This document shows positions 58,155 to 64,000 of a stretch of DNA of 64,000 nucleotides, one piece after another (position 1 is the stretch's first letter; the number at the start of each line of letters is the position of its first letter). The notes beneath the pieces are model-generated. The model had not been told where the DNA came from and did not search any database. It saw nothing but the letters and a program-made list of their open reading frames with translations. The stretch is from Novosphingobium sediminis (lineage in GTDB: Bacteria; Pseudomonadota; Alphaproteobacteria; Sphingomonadales; Sphingomonadaceae), in the NCBI RefSeq assembly GCF_007991615.1, contig NZ_BJYR01000023.1:1-64000 (forward strand), in the 5' to 3' direction. The translations under genes were made by a program, and so were the position numbers.

Positions 58155-61100
58155 TTGCTATCTTTCCCCCGCATTGCCGCTGCATCCAGCATCGCCGCAC
58201 TCGCGTTTGGCCTTGCCCATCCGGCACTCGCACAGCAGGCCGGCATCCGCATCGCGCTTGTTGACGCAGAAAGTGGCGCACCGGCTGCCGATGTCGCCGT
58301 GACGGTTGAAAACTCGGGCATCGGCTACAAGCGCGTTCTGCGCAGCGATGCGCAAGGCATGGTGCAACTCGACGGCCTTTCGACCGCCGGGGATTACCGC
58401 GTTTCTGTAGAAGCCTCGGCCGCCTACTCGGCCAGCACGCCGGTAAGCGTCTCGCTGCGTTCGAACTTCGCCAGCAGCGTGACCTTGCCCCTTTCGCCCA
58501 CAAGCACGGCTGCGATTGTGGTGACCGGCAAGCGCGGCATCACGGGCGTCAACACCGTCAACGCGGAAGTCTCGGCATCGCTCAAGCCTGCCGAGCTGGC
58601 CGCGCTGCCGATTGAAGGGCGCGATGTGATCGGTGCGCTGGTGCGCCTGCCCAATGTCGTCGCCTCGACCGGGTTTTTCCCGGAATCGCCGGGGATCTCG
58701 ATCAACGGTTCGAACGGGCTCGACACGAACTATCTGGTCGATGGGCTCGACAACAACGAGAACTTCCTCGGTGGGCCGAAGTTTCCGGTGCCGCTGGGCT
58801 TCACCCGCGATGTGACGGTGCTCGCGAACAGCTATTCGGTGGCTTATGGGCGCACCCCCAACGGGATCGTCAACTACACCTCGCCTTCTGGCAGCAACGA
58901 CTTCCACGGCGAGGTCTATACACTGGTGCGCCCCGGCCGCCCGCTCGATTCCGCCTCGGCTTATCCGCGCCGTGACCTGACCGGCAATCCCGTTGGCGAG
59001 AGCTTCGAGCGCTATCAGGCGGGTGGCAGCATTGGCGGGCCGATCGTCCGGGACAAGACGTTCTTCTACGCCAACTTCGAGTATACCCGTGATCGCAACC
59101 TGCAGGTTGTCGATGCTCCGGCGCTGGGCACGGTCGCCAACGTCAGCGGCCGTAATCAGGCCTACCTCGGCTCGATCCGCATCGATCACCGCCTGACCGA
59201 GGACTGGACGCTGGGCCTGCGCGCCAACATTGGCCGCGTGACGGTGGACCGGCCCGGCGGCGGGCTCGGCGGCGGCAATGTTACGTTCCCTTCCGCCGGA
59301 TCGGATCAGGACCGCTTTTCGACGCTGATCGCAGCGACGGCGAGCTATTCCGGCGATGAGTGGAGCTATGACGGCGCGGTGCAGTACAGCAGCTTCCGCT
59401 GGAACTATGGCAAGCCCAAAGGCCCCGCCGGTCCGCAAGTCGCGATCCGCGATCCGAGCGGGCTGACGGTCGGCGTCGTCGGCCATCCGGGCTATGTGTT
59501 CAATGATTTCGAGCGCACCTGGCAGACCACGCAGCGGCTCCAGCGCAAGCTTGGCAATCACAAGCTCAGCCTTGGTGCCGACCTCATCCACTCTCGGTTC
59601 GCCCTGCTCGGTGGCGGCAATCCCGATGGCAACTACACCGTCGATCTGACCTCGGCGCAGCTGGCCGGCCTCGCTAGCAGCGGAAAGGGGCTCGGCCTCA
59701 CCGCGCAGGATGTCCTTGCGCTCAATCCCGCGATCGCGCCGGGCGGCTATTCGGTCGAACTCAGGCCGCAGTCCTTCGGCACCGGGCAGACGCTGGTTGC
59801 TGCCTATGTCGAGGATGAATGGCAGCTCAGCCCCAAGCTGACGGCCACGCTGGGCCTGCGCTGGGACTACGACAGCCTGACGGCCAAGGGCGGGAAGGGC
59901 GGTGATTACAACAATTTCGCCCCGCGCTTTTCGCTCAACTACCGCCCGGATTCCCGCTCGGCGCTGCGCTTTGGCGCGGGCATCTTCACGGGCAAGCTGA
60001 CGTATTCGGTGATCTCCGATGCGCTCCAGAGGAACACGACCTCGCCGGGGTTCCTGGCGCAGCTGAACCAGCTCAAGGCGGCCGGGATCATTCCCAAGGA
60101 CAGCGATCTCGCCAAGGTGACCTTCGACGGAAACCTCACCGTCTCGCCGAACTGCACCACGGTTTCCGCCTGCCCGACCCCGGCGCAGGTGCAGGCGTTG
60201 CGCGGCACGGCGACGCTGGGGGAGGGGCGGATCCTCAATCCCGCCGGGTATCAAAGCCCGTGGAGCCTGCAACTGAGCGGCGGCTACCAGTTCCAGGCGA
60301 GCGACACGCTAACGCTGAGCATCGATGCGATCTACAGTCGCACGCATAACCTTGCGCGCCTGCGCGATCTCAACGCACCAGCGCCGTTTACGCCCAATCT
60401 GGCAAACCTCACCGATGCCAATATCGCACTGCTGAGGAACCAGCCCGACAACGCCGCGCGCTTCGCGCTGGCGCAGTCGCTGGGGCTGGTGCGCAGCCAG
60501 GCCGCTGCCGACGCGACACGGCCCGTGGCACTGATTGCAGGGGGCGCGCGGCAGATCACGGTTTCGGAAACGGCGGGAACTGCCGAGTACAAGGCCCTGA
60601 TCCTGCAGGCAAACAAGGCGCGCGGCAGCGATTTCTATGCGTTCCGCCTGTCGTACACGCTCTCCAGCCTCAAGAACAACACCGACGACATCAACTTCCG
60701 CGCGTCCAATTCCAATGATTTCAGCACCGAATGGGGCCCATCCGCCAACGATCGGCGCCATGTCATTTCCGCGGTCGGCTACCTCTATCCGCTGGAGGGG
60801 CTGACCTTCACCATGGCGGGGCTGTTCCAATCGGGCCAGCCGGTCAATCTGGTGCCTGACGCGCGGATCTTCGGAACGCAGGACCTCAACGGCGACGGCG
60901 CCTCGTTCGGCGAGAACTACGTCGGCAATTCGGATCGCTATCCGGGGGCGAAGCGCAACTCGGCGCGGTTGCCGTGGTCGGCGACGGTCGATCTCGGCCT
61001 GCGGTATGCGCTGCCAGCCTTTGCCGGAAAGCTTGAGCTGAGCGCCGACGTGTTCAACCTGTTCAACGCCAACAACCAGTCCGGGTTTGCCAACGCTGCG

Positions 61101-61202
61101 ACCACCTCCAACCAGATCCAGTTCGGCGGCGGCGCACCCTTCGTGCAGCGCAATGCCGGGCCGCCGCGCCAGTTCCAGTTCGGCGCGGCGTGGAAGTTCT
61201 GA
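58155..61202 (+). CDS. TonB-dependent receptor, Oar-like with carboxypeptidase-regulatory domain
   Basis: 1015 aa from TTG 58155 (RBS GGAGAT). Signal peptide to about 27 (LAHPALAQQA), then a carboxypeptidase-regulatory-like Ig domain (GIRIALVDAESGAPAADVAV to GDYRVSV), a plug with VVTGKRGITGVN and YLVDGLDNNENFLGGPKFPV, and a large barrel ending RQFQFGAAWKF. Oar-type receptors import large or unusual substrates (family knowledge). It is followed after 32 bp by a nucleoside transporter gene, so nucleosides or nucleotides are candidate cargo. Confidence 0.92.
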   Translation: MLSFPRIAAASSIAALAFGLAHPALAQQAGIRIALVDAESGAPAADVAVTVENSGIGYKRVLRSDAQGMVQLDGLSTAGDYRVSVEASAAYSASTPVSVSLRSNFASSVTLPLSPTSTAAIVVTGKRGITGVNTVNAEVSASLKPAELAALPIEGRDVIGALVRLPNVVASTGFFPESPGISINGSNGLDTNYLVDGLDNNENFLGGPKFPVPLGFTRDVTVLANSYSVAYGRTPNGIVNYTSPSGSNDFHGEVYTLVRPGRPLDSASAYPRRDLTGNPVGESFERYQAGGSIGGPIVRDKTFFYANFEYTRDRNLQVVDAPALGTVANVSGRNQAYLGSIRIDHRLTEDWTLGLRANIGRVTVDRPGGGLGGGNVTFPSAGSDQDRFSTLIAATASYSGDEWSYDGAVQYSSFRWNYGKPKGPAGPQVAIRDPSGLTVGVVGHPGYVFNDFERTWQTTQRLQRKLGNHKLSLGADLIHSRFALLGGGNPDGNYTVDLTSAQLAGLASSGKGLGLTAQDVLALNPAIAPGGYSVELRPQSFGTGQTLVAAYVEDEWQLSPKLTATLGLRWDYDSLTAKGGKGGDYNNFAPRFSLNYRPDSRSALRFGAGIFTGKLTYSVISDALQRNTTSPGFLAQLNQLKAAGIIPKDSDLAKVTFDGNLTVSPNCTTVSACPTPAQVQALRGTATLGEGRILNPAGYQSPWSLQLSGGYQFQASDTLTLSIDAIYSRTHNLARLRDLNAPAPFTPNLANLTDANIALLRNQPDNAARFALAQSLGLVRSQAAADATRPVALIAGGARQITVSETAGTAEYKALILQANKARGSDFYAFRLSYTLSSLKNNTDDINFRASNSNDFSTEWGPSANDRRHVISAVGYLYPLEGLTFTMAGLFQSGQPVNLVPDARIFGTQDLNGDGASFGENYVGNSDRYPGAKRNSARLPWSATVDLGLRYALPAFAGKLELSADVFNLFNANNQSGFANAATTSNQIQFGGGAPFVQRNAGPPRQFQFGAAWKF

Positions 61203-61234
61203 TACCAGTCAGTCAACGGGCATCAGGGGGAACA

Positions 61235-62503
61235 GTGGCGATCTTGCAGCAAGGACAGGGGCTCATTGGCCTCGCGCTGATTCTGGCGCTGGCCTGGGGC
61301 CTGTCGGAAGATCGCAAGGCGATGCCCGGGCCGCGCTGGATTGCGGGCGCTCTGGGTATGCAGATCATCATGGCGCTCGCCTTCGTGCGAGTGCCGGTGA
61401 TCTGGCGGGCCGTTGGTGTGATCAACCACGGGGTCGAGGCCATCGAGAAGGCGACGCTGGCGGGATCGAGCTACATGTTCGGCTATCTCGGCGGGGCAGA
61501 GCTGCCCTTCGTGCTGAAGCCAGGCGCCACTCCGCCAACCGTGATTGCGTTCCAGATATTGCCGCTGATCATCGTGTTCTCTGCGCTGACGGCACTGTTC
61601 TGGCACTGGGGCGTGCTGCGCTGGCTGGTCAACGGCCTGTCGTGGATCCTGCGGCGTACGCTGGGTGTGACCGGGGTGGTGGGCCTTAATGCCGGGGCCA
61701 ACATCTTCCTCGGCGTGGTCGAAGCTCCGCTGATCGTGCGCAGCTATTGCGCCACGATGTCGCGCGCCGAACTGTTTGCGGTGATGGTGCTCTCGATGGC
61801 CAACATTTCGGGCGCGTTGCTGGTGCTCTACGCAACAACGTTGGCGCCGATCCTGCCCGATGCGGTGGGCCACATGATCGTGGCCTCGTTCCTCTCGCTC
61901 CCGGCCGCCATCCTGATCGCGCGCATGATGGTGCCCGGCACGGCCACCGAAAAGGACAGCAGCGCCGCAGAGCCCGAGGTCCGTTATGACGGCACGATGG
62001 ACGCGATCCTGCGCGGAACGATGGAGGGCGTGCAACTCGTCCTCTCGGTGATCGGGATCATCATCGTCATCTTCGCGCTGGTCAATCTGGCCGACCAGAT
62101 CCTTGCGAACCTGCCCGCCATCGCGGGCGCTCCGATCACGCTGAAGCGCACGTTCGGCTGGCTGTTCGCGCCGCTGATGTGGGCTATCGGCGTGCCATGG
62201 GGCGAGGCGCCAGCGGCCGGGGCGCTGATGGGCACCAAGACGATCCTCAACGAATATGTCGCCTACCTCGAATTCTCCAAGGTGCCGCTGGGGACTTTTA
62301 GCCTGCGCAGCGAACTGATCGTGACCTATGCGCTCTGCAGCGTGGCCAATCTGGCGAGCGTCGGCCTCTTGGTCACGACCGTCAGCACTTTGGCGCCAGA
62401 GCGGCGGCGCGAGGCTTCGCAGCTTGGCATGAAGAGCTGGATTGCTGGCAATCTCGCCTCCGCCATGTGCGGCGCGATGATCGGCCTTGTGACGCCGGTC
62501 TGA
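61235..62503 (+). CDS. Concentrative nucleoside transporter (CNT/NupC family)
   Basis: 422 aa from GTG 61235 with AGGGGG just upstream. Family signatures: GAELPFVLKPGATPP, GLNAGANIFLGVVEAPLIVR, the ALMGTKTILNEYVAY segment and a C-terminal RSELIVTYALCSVANLASVG. It moves nucleosides with Na+ or H+ across the inner membrane. The N-terminal three helices are of the bacterial type. Coupled to the Oar-like receptor and the following phosphatidyltransferase. Confidence 0.93.
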   Translation: MAILQQGQGLIGLALILALAWGLSEDRKAMPGPRWIAGALGMQIIMALAFVRVPVIWRAVGVINHGVEAIEKATLAGSSYMFGYLGGAELPFVLKPGATPPTVIAFQILPLIIVFSALTALFWHWGVLRWLVNGLSWILRRTLGVTGVVGLNAGANIFLGVVEAPLIVRSYCATMSRAELFAVMVLSMANISGALLVLYATTLAPILPDAVGHMIVASFLSLPAAILIARMMVPGTATEKDSSAAEPEVRYDGTMDAILRGTMEGVQLVLSVIGIIIVIFALVNLADQILANLPAIAGAPITLKRTFGWLFAPLMWAIGVPWGEAPAAGALMGTKTILNEYVAYLEFSKVPLGTFSLRSELIVTYALCSVANLASVGLLVTTVSTLAPERRREASQLGMKSWIAGNLASAMCGAMIGLVTPV

Positions 62504-62508
62504 TTCCC

Positions 62509-63111
62509 ATGTTCGATGCGAAGCTGCGCCCACTGATCGACCCCGTGCTCAACCGGATCGGGCAGGGAATCGCCGCGCTGGGTATCGGCGCGAACGGCGT
62601 GACGCTGGCTGGCATGGCAATCGGCACGGCAGCGGCGATGGCCATTGCCACGGGGCATATCGGCCTCGGCCTTGTGGGCATCCTGCTGAACCGCCTGCTT
62701 GATGGCCTTGATGGCGCGGTGGCGCGGGCGACGCGGCTGACCGACTTCGGCGGCTATCTCGATATTGTCGCTGACTTCGTGTTCTACGTCGGCGTGCCGC
62801 TGGGCTTTGCCTTCGCAGCCCCGGCCAATGCGCTTCCCGCAGCGGTTCTGCTGGCCACATTCGCGCTCACGGGCACGAGTTTCCTCGCCTTCGCCACCAT
62901 CGCCGCCAAGCGCGGGATCGAAACGAGTGCGCACGGCCGCAAAAGCTTCTTCTACAACACCGGGCTTGCCGAAGGGACCGAGACGATCGCCGCCTTCGTG
63001 CTGATGTGCCTATGGCCCGCACAGTTTGCGACGATCGCGTTCGTTTATGCTGGCCTTTGCGCGATCACTGTCATCCAGCGGACCCTCAACGTCTGGCGGG
63101 AATTCGGCTGA
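62509..63111 (+). CDS. CDP-alcohol phosphatidyltransferase family protein
   Basis: 200 aa from ATG 62509. It has the complete motif DGLDGAVAR then Gly and YLDIVAD, i.e. D-x2-D-G-x2-A-R-x8-G-x3-D-x3-D, and about six membrane helices. It joins a CDP-linked alcohol to a second alcohol; the substrates are not deducible. Placed directly after the nucleoside transporter, it may use CDP-activated lipids unrelated to the transporter or be an accidental neighbour. Convergent with the next gene, 5 bp apart. Confidence 0.9.
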   Translation: MFDAKLRPLIDPVLNRIGQGIAALGIGANGVTLAGMAIGTAAAMAIATGHIGLGLVGILLNRLLDGLDGAVARATRLTDFGGYLDIVADFVFYVGVPLGFAFAAPANALPAAVLLATFALTGTSFLAFATIAAKRGIETSAHGRKSFFYNTGLAEGTETIAAFVLMCLWPAQFATIAFVYAGLCAITVIQRTLNVWREFG

Positions 63112-63116
63112 CCGGA

Positions 63117-64000
63117 TTACCCGATCGCTGCCCAGACCAGCGCAGCGACGTTCGGGTTCTTAACATCCCAATGCTCGCTGATGATCGCATCGGCGAGCAC
63201 GTTGTTCACGAGCCCGCGCGACAGTACCGGCGCTGCAGCAGCTCCCGGATTGCCGCGCGGGGCGAGCAGCGGCTTGCCGTTCCGCAACACAGCAACATGC
63301 GCCACGTCCTCGCCGGGCTTGAGCGAAAGCGCGCCGTTGGCGCCGATGCCGCCGTAGGGATCGGTCGGCCCGCCGAGGTAGGCCTGCGCTGCCTCGATGA
63401 AATTCGCAGCAGTCGTGCCCGAGAGGGCCGAGGCCGCCGGATAGGCAAAGCCCACAGCCGTATCCCGCCGGGTATGGGTGACCAGAAATGGGCCTGACAC
63501 CCGCTTTCCGGCGATCACCTTGCGGAACAAGCCGTCCGTCGCAGCGCCCCCAGGCTGGTTGCTCTTGATGCCCAGCGCATTGTGCGAAAACGCTCCCTGG
63601 AGCAGCGACATCGAGGCTGGTTTGAGCGATGCCAATTCGTTCGCCAGCGATGTCACCAGCCGGGCGCCGAAGCTGTGGCCGATGAGGTGAACCCGCACGC
63701 CGTTGCCCGCCGCTTGCTCTACAACCGGAGCGAGCGCCTTGCCGATGACCCCGGCGCGGGCCTTCATCTCGTAATAGGTCGCATAGTTCAGCGCGGTCGC
63801 GACGGCCGCGCGTCCTCCGGTAAAGACGCGTTGGACCTGGCGGATGATGTCCGTGAAACCGGCCGCTTCGCCAGCACCTGCGGCGGGTTCCAAAGTGTCG
63901 AATTGCGTCGGCGCGGTGGCAGCAGACTTGAGGTCGCTCAGAAATTCCGAGCCCCGCGCCGTGAGCAGGCGCTTGTGCTCGCCCTTCAGCTTGGGATCGG
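63117..64000 (-). CDS. Alpha/beta hydrolase-like protein, 5' end beyond window
   Basis: The frame is open to the window edge, so at least 294 residues and no start are seen; a TTG at 63893 is not the true start because coding-like sequence continues upstream (DPKLKGEHKRLLTARGSEFL). The elbow HLIGHSFGARLV (Ser nucleophile) and a late His in ISEHWDVKN suggest a hydrolase. The remainder has no motif I recognise. Convergent with the phosphatidyltransferase. Confidence 0.65.
   Translation of the reverse strand, partial: DPKLKGEHKRLLTARGSEFLSDLKSAATAPTQFDTLEPAAGAGEAAGFTDIIRQVQRVFTGGRAAVATALNYATYYEMKARAGVIGKALAPVVEQAAGNGVRVHLIGHSFGARLVTSLANELASLKPASMSLLQGAFSHNALGIKSNQPGGAATDGLFRKVIAGKRVSGPFLVTHTRRDTAVGFAYPAASALSGTTAANFIEAAQAYLGGPTDPYGGIGANGALSLKPGEDVAHVAVLRNGKPLLAPRGNPGAAAAPVLSRGLVNNVLADAIISEHWDVKNPNVAALVWAAIG

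Noticed and set aside
58158..60272. 704-codon minus-strand open frame opposite the Oar-like receptor
   Set aside because: Mirror frame of a well-supported TonB receptor; Arg/Glu/Ala-rich composition, no motif.
61223..62533. 436-codon minus-strand frame opposite the nucleoside transporter
   Set aside because: Highly charged, His/Arg-rich shadow of a membrane protein gene.
1..64000. CRISPR arrays, tRNA or rRNA genes, phage genes and plasmid origins
   Set aside because: No regularly spaced repeats, no tRNA cloverleaf, and no replication or phage genes were recognised by eye; a small RNA could be missed without computation.

Overview
The window is high-GC DNA that reads like a sphingomonad-type alphaproteobacterium (Novosphingobium/Sphingobium-like). 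This is an inference from the four TonB-dependent receptors placed next to catabolic genes, the many short-chain dehydrogenases (SDRs) and acyl-CoA dehydrogenases (ACADs), the SnoaL-like proteins, and the frequent GTG/TTG starts. No rRNA, tRNA, CRISPR array or complete mobile element was seen.

Layout. 0.2-3.9 kb: a MerR regulator with an alpha/beta hydrolase, then a divergent-facing SDR/quinone-oxidoreductase pair. 4.3-15.2 kb: a TonB receptor, an epoxide-hydrolase-like enzyme, a MATE pump with its TetR regulator, an AraC regulator, a zinc alcohol dehydrogenase plus cupin dioxygenase pair, an SDR and a hydrolase. 15.3-15.5 kb: an IS3-type transposase remnant. 15.5-24.3 kb: SnoaL proteins, a second AraC regulator, SDRs, an acyl-CoA ligase, a KstD-like flavoprotein and an IclR regulator. 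24.4-34.3 kb: a compact plus-strand operon (phosphotransferase, two ACADs, SDR, giant indolepyruvate-ferredoxin-oxidoreductase-like protein, enoyl-CoA hydratase, Rieske oxygenase) ending at a clear terminator. 34.4-36.7 kb: a second ACAD pair on the minus strand. 37.0-48.4 kb: glyoxalase, FAD-linked oxidase, ACAD, SDRs, TonB receptor, EthD protein, P450 and a series of genes that have lost internal segments. 48.5-64 kb is a different kind of DNA: a DUF2946/TonB receptor/PepSY metal-uptake set, a DUF1499 membrane protein, an ECF sigma/anti-sigma operon with a flavoprotein, NrtS and a membrane-anchored MerA-like fusion, and then an Oar-like TonB receptor with a nucleoside transporter and a CDP-alcohol phosphatidyltransferase.

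How the genes may work together. The first 48 kb looks like a catabolic island for a hydrophobic, probably cyclic or branched substrate: outer-membrane uptake, oxygenation (Rieske, P450), CoA activation, and beta-oxidation-like steps with paired ACADs of the kind known from steroid side-chain and ring degradation. The actual substrate cannot be read from sequence alone.

The most interesting signals are two apparent regulons seen only in the non-coding DNA. One is a roughly 25-bp element repeated upstream of the first TonB receptor, at the AraC start and upstream of the alcohol dehydrogenase. The other is a 14-bp dyad shared by the MATE, TetR and SDR promoters. The third is a run of genes between 40.1 and 46.2 kb whose two ends are kept while the middle is missing, three of them still in frame.
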